Positions 41,855 through 50,214 of a stretch of DNA of 53,908 nt are shown piece after piece. The notes below the pieces were generated by a model. The model did not search any database. It was not told the DNA's origin and saw nothing but the letters and a program-made list of their open reading frames with translations. A program made the position numbers and the translations under genes. The stretch is from an uncultured Bacteroidales bacterium. GTDB taxonomy: Bacteria > Bacteroidota > Bacteroidia > Bacteroidales > UBA932. The DNA is taken from positions 1 through 53,908 of the forward strand of contig CAMKSQ010000012.1 in NCBI GenBank assembly GCA_946415475.1, in the 5' to 3' direction. How positions within the stretch are numbered: the first letter of the stretch is position 1; the number at the start of each line of letters is the position of its first letter.

Positions 41855-41949
41855 GTGATAACTAACACAGTGATACTCAGCGCATTACGCAATAATCCTC
41901 GTTCGAAAATGGAACGAGGATTATTAGCATCTTGCTATGTATCAATCAC
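41855..41949. repeat. 107-bp-type palindromic element, copy E2 (95 bp, right arm shortened)
   Basis: Left arm 36 bp (begins GTGATAACTAA), stem AATAATCCTCGTTC (41891-41904), loop GAAAATG, stem GAACGAGGATTATT (41912-41925), and a right arm of only 24 bp ending ATCAATCAC. The 12-bp deficit relative to E1 and E3 looks like a deletion. It ends 19 bp from the stop of the minus-strand PAP2-VanX gene. A related GTGCTTGACTCACA stretch lies just upstream at 41825. Confidence 0.8.
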
Positions 41950-41968
41950 TTACCGATCAGCCCGGACT

Positions 41969-43300
41969 TTACTCCACGGGGAAGTTGAAATACCGGTCCG
42001 GGAAGGGCTCGTCGCTCAGGGTGAAGTGCCACCATTCGGTCTCCAGCGGTTTAAAGCCGTGGCGGAGCATGGCCTCCCGGAGGATCATGCGGTTGGCATA
42101 CTGCTCCGGGGTAATCTCCTTGTAGTCCGGATGGCTCTCGATGCCGAACCAGTCAAAGGTGCCGCCCATGTCCAGTTCCTTTTCCGTCTTCATGTCGAAG
42201 AGCGTCAAATCCACGGTAGAGCCGCGTGTGTGGCCGCTTTTCTCCATAATGTACTCCTGCTCGAAGAGCACGCTCTTGTCCAGATTCGGATAGAAATAGG
42301 TCTTCATGCGCGTATCGGACACATTCGCGGCCCAGCGGACAAAATGGTCCACGGCGCACTGCGGACGGTAGGCATCGTAAATTTTGAGTCGATATCCCTG
42401 CGCCATCACATCGTCACTGACAGCCTTTAACGCCTCTGCGGCTTGCTTGGTGAGCAGCGCAGTCGGGGCCTTATACCCGTCGATACGCTCGCCCACAAAG
42501 TTATATGTGCCGAAATAGCGGATTTCCAGGATAACGTCCGGCACCACATCCGTAACGGAAACAAAATAATCCTTGCCGATGGAAAGGCGCTGGAACTCTT
42601 CCTTTGCCTTGGCCAGGTCCGCCTGGAATTCCGGGCAGGTCTGCAGGATCGACACCCCGAAACTGGCCCCTACGCGGGTGGCATCCACGTCGCTCTGCCA
42701 GTGGCAGCCGGCAATGACACGGCTTTCACCGGCCTCCCAGGCGCGGGCGAAGATGGCGTTGGCCGCCGCCGGGTTGATTTGCGCCAGGATGAGTGCCGCA
42801 GCAGTGGCGCGCAGCGTGTGTCCGGAGGGATAACTGCCTTCTCCGCGGAGGGCATCGTCCTCGCCGGTAAGCGTAGGTTCCTTAAAGTAAACAAACGGAC
42901 GGATGCGCTGATAATGAGCCTTGGGCGCCACCCGCATCTGATTCACGGTGCGGTATCCGCGCACCACCACGTTCCAGATGGCCGGCGTTTCCCGGGCCGA
43001 TAGTTCCATCCCGAACGGCACGGAGAATTCCGTCATCAGGGCTTCGTCGGTCCATACGGCATCTCGCTTGGCAATGGCGGCCCGCTCCGCGTTTTTCCGC
43101 TGCTGCTTGCCCCACTTGTAGCGCTGTTTGTCATACTGGAATGCCGGGGAGTCCTTGGCCGGTGGCGGCGGGAGGCACTGGATAAGGTCCGGCAATTGTT
43201 CTACGGGGATGTATGCCTTTGCGTTTTGGCCCCAAAGGGCTGTGTTGCAGCCCAAAAACAGGACGGCTGCAAGCAGCCAAATGTTCATTTTTGTTCTCAT
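41969..43300 (-). CDS. PAP2-type acid phosphatase fused to a VanX-type D-Ala-D-Ala dipeptidase
   Basis: Secreted protein of 443 residues (signal to about ALWGQ; a start at 43288 is also possible). Residues of about 40-235 form a class A acid phosphatase/PAP2 domain with all three signature motifs: K127..RIRP134-135, GSYPSGH (158-161) and SRV..HWQSD (193-204). Residues of about 240-443 form a VanX/DdpX zinc dipeptidase: YDAYRP (Arg312), SGHTRGSTVD with His357 and Asp364, and TEWWH with Glu422 and His425. Both active sites look complete. VanX-type enzymes cleave D-Ala-D-Ala; the phosphatase half may act on lipid-linked or soluble phosphates. The fusion suggests combined use of peptidoglycan-derived peptides and phosphate, or cell-wall remodelling. 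Confidence 0.92.
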   Translation of the reverse strand: MRTKMNIWLLAAVLFLGCNTALWGQNAKAYIPVEQLPDLIQCLPPPPAKDSPAFQYDKQRYKWGKQQRKNAERAAIAKRDAVWTDEALMTEFSVPFGMELSARETPAIWNVVVRGYRTVNQMRVAPKAHYQRIRPFVYFKEPTLTGEDDALRGEGSYPSGHTLRATAAALILAQINPAAANAIFARAWEAGESRVIAGCHWQSDVDATRVGASFGVSILQTCPEFQADLAKAKEEFQRLSIGKDYFVSVTDVVPDVILEIRYFGTYNFVGERIDGYKAPTALLTKQAAEALKAVSDDVMAQGYRLKIYDAYRPQCAVDHFVRWAANVSDTRMKTYFYPNLDKSVLFEQEYIMEKSGHTRGSTVDLTLFDMKTEKELDMGGTFDWFGIESHPDYKEITPEQYANRMILREAMLRHGFKPLETEWWHFTLSDEPFPDRYFNFPVE

Positions 43301-43306
43301 AACCTA

Positions 43307-43314
43307 CAAAGATA
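43307..43314 (-). promoter_or_regulatory. -7 box for the PAP2-VanX gene
   Basis: Minus strand TATCTTTG, 6 bp before the ATG at 43300 and 18 bp before that at 43288, with a TTG about 18 bp upstream. If transcription starts about 7 bp downstream, the mRNA either is leaderless or translation begins at 43288. Confidence 0.5.
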
Positions 43315-43338
43315 GCAAAAAAACTTATGGTCCAAGGG

Positions 43339-43370
43339 TTTGTAATTGTAAAATAAAAACCGTAAGTTTG
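43339..43370 (+). promoter_or_regulatory. Promoter for the small lipoprotein gene
   Basis: TTTG (43339-43342), 20 bp, TAAGTTTG (43363-43370): a full consensus match, 43 bp before the ATG at 43414. Divergent from the PAP2-VanX promoter. Confidence 0.7.
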
Positions 43371-43413
43371 CGGCCACGAGAAGAAGAAAGTTAACTTTTA
43401 AATTTTTTTAACT

Positions 43414-43803
43414 ATGAAGATCAAAGCTATTTTCGCTGCTATCGCAGTCGCAGCCGTGGCCCTGTTCGCCGCTTCCTGCACCAAGACCACCGACACCGGT
43501 AAGAACGACGCTGAGGTCAATCGCGTGAAGAAAGCCGCCGTTGGCACCTGGACTGGTAAAATGAGCGAACTGTTAGGTGGCAAAACCGTTGAGGTGACCT
43601 TCACTGAAACCAACGTTTCCACTACCGGCAATTTCACCGCCAACATCAAGTCCTGGAACTGGAGCGGTTCCAAGGTATATGTGACCCTGGATGACGTAAT
43701 GGGTAGCAACATGTATGTGGAAGTTTCCGGAAGCACTATGAATCTGTCCGGCGACAGCACCACCATCCTCGCTAATTTCCCTTCCACCCTCACCAAGAAA
43801 TAA
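43414..43803 (+). CDS. Small lipoprotein of unknown function
   Basis: 129 residues with a lipobox (FAASC, Cys22). The mature part is beta-rich with GTWTGKMSELLGGKTVEVTFTE, WNWSGSKVYVTLDD and YVEVSGSTMNLSGDSTT, suggesting a small lipocalin- or META-like barrel, but no family is assigned. It stands alone with its own promoter and a strong terminator, and carries no sign of being part of the neighbouring units. Product abundance may be high given the perfect promoter. Confidence 0.75.
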   Translation: MKIKAIFAAIAVAAVALFAASCTKTTDTGKNDAEVNRVKKAAVGTWTGKMSELLGGKTVEVTFTETNVSTTGNFTANIKSWNWSGSKVYVTLDDVMGSNMYVEVSGSTMNLSGDSTTILANFPSTLTKK

Positions 43804-43823
43804 TTCCTGGGGAGTTTGAACTC

Positions 43824-43860
43824 AAAAGCCCTGCCTCCATCCCGGAGCGCAGGGCTTTTT
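43824..43860. terminator. Bidirectional intrinsic terminator
   Basis: Perfect 11-bp stem AAAAGCCCTGC (43824-43834) with GCAGGGCTTTT (43849-43859), loop of 14, then a T-run on the plus strand; A-run on the other side gives a U-run for the minus transcript. It closes the small lipoprotein gene and the convergent histidine phosphatase operon. Confidence 0.85.
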
Positions 43861-43863
43861 GTG

Positions 43864-45180
43864 TTAAAACGTATTCACGGTTTCCATCTGGGTGGGCTTG
43901 GGCCAGTGGGCATAGAGCCAGGCCTTGTAGGCTTCCCAGGAGTAGTATGGGCCGCCTTCCAGGCCCAGGACGGGCGTCTCCCGCTCGTTCAGGAGGGGTT
44001 TTACCAGCACGTCGCCCTGTTTGTTCTTGTAGAAGATGAGCTGGATGTTGGCGGCAAAAGGGGTATAGCGCCAGCCGGGCCAGTACAGGCATTCCTCGGC
44101 CGTCATGCGCTCCGCAATCCCCTTCAGCCCCAGGCGGGAGCCCAGCGCCAGCACGTGGTAGTCGTGGCCGAAGCGGAGGTCTGCGGCGGTTTCCCCTGTG
44201 GCGATGGCAGCATCGGCCCGTTCAATGATATCCTCGATGGTGGGATTTACGGACGGCATGCGGTCGTCGCCGTACTCCACGGAGTTGCACTGGCGCAGGT
44301 AGAAGCTCAGGACGTGAATCTGGTTGTAGGCCAGCAGGTCCTCGTCCGTGAACAGGCGGAAGATGCGGTCCCCCAGTTCAAAGGCGGCGCAGCCTACAGC
44401 CATGTCAAAGGTCTGTGACATAAAGGTTTTGGTGCTGCCCGTGACGGACGGATCCGCGCGCAGGAATACCCGGCGCTGGAAATCCAGCGTGTCCGGTGTG
44501 TGCTTGTCCTGGTGCTTGTGGATGAGGTCCCAAACAGCCTTGGTGACGGGGCGGGGGGAATCCGTGCTCACCAGTTTCATGATTTCCTCGCCGGTGTCCC
44601 AGCTAATCTCCAGGTCGCTTTGGCGGCTCAGGAGCTCTCCGGTGAAGGCGGTCATACTCACCAGCACGCGGGGCACCACGCTGGAGCGGGCCGTTACCTT
44701 TTTGCTTCCCTTTTTAAATACGCGCGTGTAGTTCTCGTACATGCGGCCGGCAATCTGGCGGTGCTCCTCGGCGCCCAGCGGCGTCAGGCGGCCATCCATG
44801 TTGTCGTGAAGGGCAATCAGTTTGTCGATGGTCTCCATGGTGCGCAGGCCTTCTTCCGTGAGCATGCCTGCCTCGGCTGCCTTATGGTACTTGGACTGGA
44901 TGTCGGCATACATGGTGCCCGACCAGTTGCTGCGGGAGCCATGTCGGCCGTAATGGCTGATATAGAAGGGCTTATACCCTTTAGGCGCCGGCGTCTGCGG
45001 GCCCGGGAGGTACTCGTACGGGTCCATGTTCATGCCCACGCGGTACAGGCGCTCGTGAAAATCCTTCAGCAACGCTTCCTTTTGCGGAATCTCCGTGGGA
45101 CGGAGTGCTACTTCTGGCTTCTGGGCATATCCGCCCATGCAAAGGGCGAGGAAAAGGAGGAGGGAGAGTGTTTTTTTCAT
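43864..45180 (-). CDS. Histidine-type acid phosphatase, secreted (second of two)
   Basis: 438 residues with a signal peptide (to GGYAQ). RHGSR at residues 79-83 (ISHYGRHGSRSNW) and FGHDYHVLAL near residue 340 give the intact branch 2 active site. It is clearly related to the 426-residue enzyme at 34702 (shared ISHYGRHGSR, LTPLGAEEHRQIAGRMY versus LTEQGARQHRAIAKRMY, and the C-terminal NIQLIFYKNKQGDVLVK). It lies 7 bp downstream of the symporter gene in the same direction and is the last gene of that operon. This suggests the products released may be taken up by the symporter. Confidence 0.92.
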   Translation of the reverse strand: MKKTLSLLLFLALCMGGYAQKPEVALRPTEIPQKEALLKDFHERLYRVGMNMDPYEYLPGPQTPAPKGYKPFYISHYGRHGSRSNWSGTMYADIQSKYHKAAEAGMLTEEGLRTMETIDKLIALHDNMDGRLTPLGAEEHRQIAGRMYENYTRVFKKGSKKVTARSSVVPRVLVSMTAFTGELLSRQSDLEISWDTGEEIMKLVSTDSPRPVTKAVWDLIHKHQDKHTPDTLDFQRRVFLRADPSVTGSTKTFMSQTFDMAVGCAAFELGDRIFRLFTDEDLLAYNQIHVLSFYLRQCNSVEYGDDRMPSVNPTIEDIIERADAAIATGETAADLRFGHDYHVLALGSRLGLKGIAERMTAEECLYWPGWRYTPFAANIQLIFYKNKQGDVLVKPLLNERETPVLGLEGGPYYSWEAYKAWLYAHWPKPTQMETVNTF

Positions 45181-45187
45181 ATCGATC

Positions 45188-46498
45188 CTATTTTTTGCGC
45201 ATCAGGCAGCAAAGGCCCGCCATGGTAAAGAGGGCATTCATCAGAAGCAGTTCATAGCTGAAGTGATATCCGTTGAACCAGCGAACGGAGTTAAGATCCA
45301 GCAACAGGCACAGCAGGGGAGCGGCCACGGCCACCACCGGCACCCACTTGTCGCGCACCGGTGCCTTGCAGCAAAGGCCAAAGCTGAACAGGCCCAGAAT
45401 GGGGCCGTACGTGTAACTGGCCAGCCGGTACACGGCGTCAATCACCGAGGTGCTGTTCAGGGCGTTGAACACCAGAATGCAAACGGCCATCAGCACGGCC
45501 ATTCCAGTGTGAATCCAGCTGCGTTTACTGTCTTTCCCACCCAGAATATCGATGGTAAACGACGTAGTTAAGGAGGTCAACGCACTTCCGCCGGCCGGAA
45601 AGCCCGCCATTACCAGTCCAACGATAAACAGCGTTGCAACCAGCCCCGAAGCAGGCAGCAGGCCGCTCCAGGCAACCTCCGGGAACAGGCTGTCGCCCTT
45701 GGCTTCGATGCCGTGCAGGGCGGCAAACTGATACAGGTACACACCCAGGAAAAGGAACAGGGCGATGGTGACGATTTGCATGCACACGCTCACGATGAGG
45801 TTCTTCTGCGAGTCGCGGACGTTTTTGCAGGCCAGGGTGCGCTGCATCATGTCCTGGTCCATGCCGGTGGTGGCGATCACGGTGAACAGGCCGCCCACCA
45901 GCTGCTTCCAGAAGAACTGCGGATGGTTCACATCGTCAAAATAGAAGACCCGCATGAGCGAGGTGTCCGGGCTCCCGACCTCGCGGGCGATGAGCACCAG
46001 GCACAGAATCACGGCTACCACCATAGACAGGGTTTTTACCATATCCAGGCCGATAACCGCCTTTACGCCACCCCGGACGGTGTACAGCCATTCCAGCAGC
46101 ATCACCACCAGCACCGTCACCCAGAACGGGATGCCCGCCGGGCCGGCCACCAGCAGCTGCAGTGTGGCAATCATCAGGAACAGCCGCACCGCCGCGCCCA
46201 ACATCTTGGAGATGAAGAAAAACCAGGCGCCCGTTTTGTGGGACGATACGCCAAAGCGCTGTTCCAGGTATTGGTACACTGAGACCACGTTGAGGCGGAA
46301 ATACAGCGGCGTGAGCACGAAGGCAATCACCAGGTACCCCAGGAAAAAGCCGACGCACATTTGCAGGTAGCCGAAACCGACGCTGCCCACCATGCCGGGT
46401 ACCGAAACAAAGGTAACCCCGGACAGGCAGCTGCCGATCATGGCAATGGCCACCTTCCACCAGGCGGTGGACCGGGTTGCGTAAAAATCTTTAGCCAT
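45188..46498 (-). CDS. Sodium:solute symporter (SSS family), lacking the usual first helix
   Basis: Inner-membrane Na+-coupled transporter of 436 residues and about 12 helices. It has the SSS features MIGSCLSGVTFVSVPGMVG (first core helix), ISKMLGAAVRLFLMIAT, GLDMVKTLSMVV, IATTGMDQDMMQRTLACKN and GFPAGGSALTSLTTSF. Homologues normally begin with about 35 more residues that form an extra N-terminal helix. Here a TAA in the same frame lies just upstream of the ATG, so that helix is really absent; the LeuT-fold core is complete. The ATG overlaps the LytTR gene by 8 bp. Substrate unknown: inositol, sugars or sialic acid are all possible within this family. Confidence 0.88.
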   Translation of the reverse strand: MAKDFYATRSTAWWKVAIAMIGSCLSGVTFVSVPGMVGSVGFGYLQMCVGFFLGYLVIAFVLTPLYFRLNVVSVYQYLEQRFGVSSHKTGAWFFFISKMLGAAVRLFLMIATLQLLVAGPAGIPFWVTVLVVMLLEWLYTVRGGVKAVIGLDMVKTLSMVVAVILCLVLIAREVGSPDTSLMRVFYFDDVNHPQFFWKQLVGGLFTVIATTGMDQDMMQRTLACKNVRDSQKNLIVSVCMQIVTIALFLFLGVYLYQFAALHGIEAKGDSLFPEVAWSGLLPASGLVATLFIVGLVMAGFPAGGSALTSLTTSFTIDILGGKDSKRSWIHTGMAVLMAVCILVFNALNSTSVIDAVYRLASYTYGPILGLFSFGLCCKAPVRDKWVPVVAVAAPLLCLLLDLNSVRWFNGYHFSYELLLMNALFTMAGLCCLMRKK

Positions 46499-47270
46499 TG
46501 TTCTTTAAAGCATCTTTGTAGGCACGTCCTACCGGAAGAAGCTCGTCCATTCCCATCAGCTTGACGGCCGTTGAAGAACGTTTTTCAATGCGCCACAGCG
46601 GGACGATATACGAGCGGTGGATACGCACGAACGTACCTTCCGGCAACAGGGGAAGCACGTCCTTGAGCGGAATTTTGGAGACGATGTCCTCGCGGTGGTC
46701 CAGATGGAAACAGGCGTAATTGTTCCGCCCTTCGATAAACTGGATGGCCGATACGGGGATGTGCTGGGTTTTGTACCCGGCTTTCACCTGGATTTCCTCG
46801 CCGGTCTCGGCTTCCGCCCGGCGGGTTTCCAGCGCCTCGCGGGCGTTGTCCACAGCCTGGGTCACTTCCTTGGTTTCCTGCAGGTCTTTTGCCTGTTCCC
46901 GCCAGTAACCCACGGGAATGCCATTGGCTACTACGGCGATAAGCAGAATCCACATGGCGCGCTGATGCAGGCCCATGGTTCCCATCTCCGTCGTCACTCC
47001 GGGGAATTCCACCGGTGTGAGGGTCATCAGGAAAGTGACGGATACCACCAGAAAGAGGACAGAGCCCACGGATACGACACCGCGCAAGCCCTGGAACAAC
47101 CGCGGCCCCAGGAAGCGGCGGCACAACAGCCAGATGGCATAGAGCCAGATGCCGTATGCAAGCACATAGCCCGGGTGCCACATGACCCATTCGGCAACCG
47201 GGAAAAGGAACATCATCCCCGGCAGCAATAGTGCGCCGAAGATGATGTCCAGGATGAGACCGGTTTTCAC
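46491..47270 (-). CDS. Membrane-anchored LytTR DNA-binding regulator
   Basis: 259 residues. Four hydrophobic segments (residues of about 5-125, e.g. ILDIIFGALLLPGMMFLF, VLFLVVSVTFLMTL) are followed by a coiled-coil linker (QAKDLQETKEVTQAVDNAREALETRR) and a C-terminal LytTR domain (about 160-259: QVKAGYKTQHIPVSAIQFIEGRNNYACFHL, LLPEGTFVRIHRSYIVPLWRIEKRS). There is no receiver domain, so it would sense a signal in or through the membrane. The overlapping symporter start implies that it controls, or is coupled to, the symporter and phosphatase. Confidence 0.9.
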   Translation of the reverse strand: MKTGLILDIIFGALLLPGMMFLFPVAEWVMWHPGYVLAYGIWLYAIWLLCRRFLGPRLFQGLRGVVSVGSVLFLVVSVTFLMTLTPVEFPGVTTEMGTMGLHQRAMWILLIAVVANGIPVGYWREQAKDLQETKEVTQAVDNAREALETRRAEAETGEEIQVKAGYKTQHIPVSAIQFIEGRNNYACFHLDHREDIVSKIPLKDVLPLLPEGTFVRIHRSYIVPLWRIEKRSSTAVKLMGMDELLPVGRAYKDALKNNG

Positions 47271-47280
47271 GGCCTAAAAA

Positions 47281-48927
47281 TTAAAATTCATAACCGGCGA
47301 ACTCGATGTCGCTGGCGGCACGATGCTTCAGGTCCTGGTTCTTGAAGGCGGCCTCCAGGTTGGATTTGACACCGTCGGCATTGCCCTGACGGGCAGCGAT
47401 GATGGCCTTCAGGTAAGAGACCTTGGGATCCTTGCATTTGGCGCTCTGGGAGGCTTTCTCCAACTGGTCCGTGAGGATGTAAGCCAGGACGGTGTTGTGG
47501 GGGCAACCCTTGACGTCCTTGAGGGCCTGTGCGGCTTCCTCATAGCGGCCGGTGAGGATGAGCACTGCGCCCAGGTTAGCTTTGGCATCCTCCGTGCCGG
47601 CGGTACGGAAAGCAGTTTCGGCGGCCTTGTAGTCCTCTTTGTGGAGGGCAAGCACACCCTTGGCGTTGATGACATCCGGGTCTTTGGCGTCCAGCTCTGC
47701 CAGACCGGCTTCCGCCTTGGCGTCCTGACCCTGCATCAGGTACAGGGCGGCCAGGTTGAACATGGCGCGGTTGCTGTTGAAGCGGGCGATGGCACGCTTG
47801 TAGATTTCTTCCTTCTGGGCGGGTTCACGTACCAGGGAGGCGACCTTCAGGAGAGCTTCCTCGTCCAGGAGGTTGGCGTTGTTCTCCAGCAGGTCCAGGA
47901 GCTCCTCATTGCTGTAGTTCTTGAATTCCACATTGGCGATGAGGCGGGCGCGGCGCAGTTCCGGGAGCACCTCTCCTTTGAGGGCGGTGAACACCTGGGA
48001 CATGTTGCGGATTTCGTTCTCACGGACGGCGGGATCGCTGTACATGGACAGGACGCGGAGGATGAGCTCCTTGTCTTCCAGGTTGCTCTGGGAAACCAGC
48101 TGCTGGAAACCTTCCCAGTCCTCACCTACGCTGCGGACGGTGGGATCCGTGGCCTCGTGGCCCTTGGTTACCTGCTGCCAGGCTTTGTTGGCACTTTCCG
48201 AACGGTTGTCCGAGAGCTTCTCGTTCTTGCCCTGGTCACCTTCCGGGGAGGCGTAGGCCACAATCTCCGTGCTGGTGACTTTGGTGCGCTCGTTGGCGGA
48301 AATCTCGTCCAGGCGGGCCAGGAATTCCTTCACGGATTCACCTTTGAGTTCGGAGCCGCGCACTTCCGAGCTGTTCACCAGATATTTGATCTGGCCTTCG
48401 GTGGTGCTGGAGATGACTTCCTGGTAATTATCGGCCTTGAAAGTTACCTTGCCGCCCTTCTTCACCAGCATGTAGGTGGTGTTGGCGCCGTCGGCCACTT
48501 TCTTCACGGGGAGGTTGACGCTCTTTTTATTGGCAGATACTTTGCCGCGGAGCTCCAGGTAGCACTGCTCCATGCCGGGGACATAGTCGAAATGGATTTT
48601 CTCGGTGACCTTCTGGCCATCGGAGGAAACTACCTTGTAGTTGTCGCGTACATCCTCGCCCTGGTATTTGAAGGGCTTCATGCTGGCCTCGCCGCCCTGA
48701 TAGACCAGGACGGGCGTCACCTCTGCAATCACTTTGGGATTGAAGTATCCTTTAGGATAAGTGACGGAAACGGTGGCGTCGATGGTGCCGTTAACGACTT
48801 CCAGCACCGGGGGAACGCATTCCACCTTTACATTCTCGGCCATCTTGGCCATTTTCTCCGGGGAGGCGCAGGCTGCGGCCGCAACGGCCAGGGCAACTAC
48901 TGCAAGGGATTTCAGAATCTTCTTCAT
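47281..48927 (-). CDS. Envelope lipoprotein with OmpA-like motif and TPR repeats
   Basis: 548 residues with a lipobox (AAAAC). A beta-rich N-terminal half (ATVSVTYPKGYFNPKVIAEVTPVLVYQGGEA) leads to a motif VAYASPEGDQGKNEKLSDNRSESANK (residues of about 225-250) like the peptidoglycan-binding segment of OmpA domains. The C-terminal half is helical with TPR-type repeats (FNLAALYLMQGQDAKAEAGLAELD, VLALHKEDYKAAETAFRTAG, ANLGAVLILTGRYEEAAQALKDV). Widely kept in Bacteroidales as an abundant envelope protein of unknown role. First gene of the minus-strand operon; the LytTR gene follows 10 bp later. Confidence 0.83.
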   Translation of the reverse strand: MKKILKSLAVVALAVAAAACASPEKMAKMAENVKVECVPPVLEVVNGTIDATVSVTYPKGYFNPKVIAEVTPVLVYQGGEASMKPFKYQGEDVRDNYKVVSSDGQKVTEKIHFDYVPGMEQCYLELRGKVSANKKSVNLPVKKVADGANTTYMLVKKGGKVTFKADNYQEVISSTTEGQIKYLVNSSEVRGSELKGESVKEFLARLDEISANERTKVTSTEIVAYASPEGDQGKNEKLSDNRSESANKAWQQVTKGHEATDPTVRSVGEDWEGFQQLVSQSNLEDKELILRVLSMYSDPAVRENEIRNMSQVFTALKGEVLPELRRARLIANVEFKNYSNEELLDLLENNANLLDEEALLKVASLVREPAQKEEIYKRAIARFNSNRAMFNLAALYLMQGQDAKAEAGLAELDAKDPDVINAKGVLALHKEDYKAAETAFRTAGTEDAKANLGAVLILTGRYEEAAQALKDVKGCPHNTVLAYILTDQLEKASQSAKCKDPKVSYLKAIIAARQGNADGVKSNLEAAFKNQDLKHRAASDIEFAGYEF

Positions 48928-48964
48928 GATATAGATTAAGGTTTAATAGCTAACCGCTAGAGGA

Positions 48965-48972
48965 CAAATATA
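48965..48972 (-). promoter_or_regulatory. -7 box for the OmpA/TPR lipoprotein operon
   Basis: Minus strand TATATTTG matches TAnnTTTG, 38 bp before the ATG at 48927. The -33 is unclear. It is divergent from the sigma-54 activator promoter at 48996. Confidence 0.5.
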
Positions 48973-48995
48973 CACATTTTTATTGAAAAAATGAG

Positions 48996-49003
48996 TATCT
49001 TTG
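48996..49003 (+). promoter_or_regulatory. -7 box immediately before the sigma-54 activator start
   Basis: TATCTTTG, 8 bp before ATG 49012. It lies inside the upstream in-frame extension that would begin at 48991, which argues for 49012 as the start and for a leaderless or nearly leaderless mRNA. Confidence 0.5.
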
Positions 49004-49011
49004 CAGGAACT

Positions 49012-50214
49012 ATGGATTTACAGGCGTTAAAAAATAAATACGATATCATCGGCAACGATCCTGCGCTCAACGACGCGCTGGAAACGGCGGTGAAATTCGC
49101 CCCTACCGGCCTCAGCGTCCTCATTCAGGGAGAGAGCGGTGTGGGTAAGGAGAGTTTTGCACGCATCATCCATCAGTACAGCGCCCGTCGGCAGGGAGCC
49201 TTCTTTGCCGTGAACTGCGGCGCGCTGCCCCGGGAACTGGTGAACTCGGAACTGTTCGGCCATGTAAAGGGCTCTTTTACTGGCGCTTCCGATAACCGGA
49301 AAGGCTATTTTGAAGAGGCGGACGGCGGCACCCTGTTCCTGGACGAGATTGCAGAACTGCCCCTGGAGTCCCAGGCCCTGCTGCTGCGCGTACTGCAAAG
49401 CGGCGAGTACCGCAAGGTGGGCTCCAACAAGGTGGAACATACGGACGTGCGCATCGTCGCGGCCACCAACGTACATTTGTACGAGGCTGTCAAGCGCGGC
49501 AAGTTCCGCGAGGACCTGTACTTCCGCCTCAGCGCCGCCCAAATCCGCATCCCGGCCCTGCGGGACCGCAAGTCGGACATTTACCTGCTGTTCCGCAAGT
49601 TTACCTCGGACTTCTCGGAGGTAAACGGCATGTGCAAAATCTCCCTCCGGCCCGATGCCATCCGTTTGCTGGAAGGCTACCGCTGGCCGGGCAATATCCG
49701 TCAGTTGCAGGGCTTTACGCAGTCGCTCACGGCCCAGGTGTCGGTAAAGGTGACGCCGGCGTTGCAGCGCATCGAGCTCAGCGCCCAGGAGCTGGAGCCT
49801 TATATGCCCCGCGAGGAAGGGGAACCGCTGCCTACGCTCTATGACGGACCGCAGCCGTCATCGTCCTTCAATGCAGAAGAACGGCAGGCCATTTTCAAGG
49901 CCATTTTCGACCTGAAGCAGGAGGTGGATTCCCTGAAGGCCCGCCTGGACCGCCGGGAGTTGCCCGCCCCTGCGGCGCCCGTACAGGAGGAGGCCGAATG
50001 GCAGGAGCAGGAGGAAGAACCTGAGCAGCAGCACTTTGCGTCGATGGAAACGCCCTCCCACGAGGAGACGCTCAGCGTGCGGCGCAACGAGGAAGAACTC
50101 ATCCGCCAGGCGCTGGAGAAGTACCACGGCAACCGCAAAAAGGCCGCCGAGGAACTGGGCATGAGCGAGCGCACCCTGTATCGTAAATTACCGGCCGAAT
50201 ACCGCAAGAAATGA
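49012..50214 (+). CDS. Sigma-54-interacting AAA+ transcriptional activator (no receiver domain)
   Basis: 400 residues. AAA+ domain with Walker A GESGVGKE (40-47), GSFTGA sigma-54 contact loop (87-92, the usual GAFTGA with Ser for Ala), Walker [12 protein letters not shown], and sensor motifs ([27 protein letters not shown]). A Glu/Gln-rich linker (about 310-350) joins it to a Fis-type HTH ([33 protein letters not shown]). The N-terminal sensory domain is lacking, so it may be constitutively active or regulated by a partner. In Bacteroidales this gene, an LptE-like gene and secG commonly stay together, suggesting a conserved envelope-related locus. Confidence 0.92.
   Translation: MDLQALKNKYDIIGNDPALNDALETAVKFAPTGLSVLIQGESGVGKESFARIIHQYSARRQGAFFAVNCGALPRELVNSELFGHVKGSFTGASDNRKGYFEEADGGTLFLDEIAELPLESQALLLRVLQSGEYRKVGSNKVEHTDVRIVAATNVHLYEAVKRGKFREDLYFRLSAAQIRIPALRDRKSDIYLLFRKFTSDFSEVNGMCKISLRPDAIRLLEGYRWPGNIRQLQGFTQSLTAQVSVKVTPALQRIELSAQELEPYMPREEGEPLPTLYDGPQPSSSFNAEERQAIFKAIFDLKQEVDSLKARLDRRELPAPAAPVQEEAEWQEQEEEPEQQHFASMETPSHEETLSVRRNEEELIRQALEKYHGNRKKAAEELGMSERTLYRKLPAEYRKK

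Noticed and set aside
41455..41970. CRISPR-like array.
   Set aside because: Only three units, the spacers between repeats are themselves repeated, and no cas genes are in the window.
41849..42430. Plus-strand frame of 193 codons opposite the PAP2-VanX gene.
   Set aside because: It crosses palindromic element E2 and runs antisense to a protein with complete VanX motifs.
48991..49011. Earlier in-frame start for the sigma-54 activator.
   Set aside because: It would place the -7 promoter box inside the coding region.
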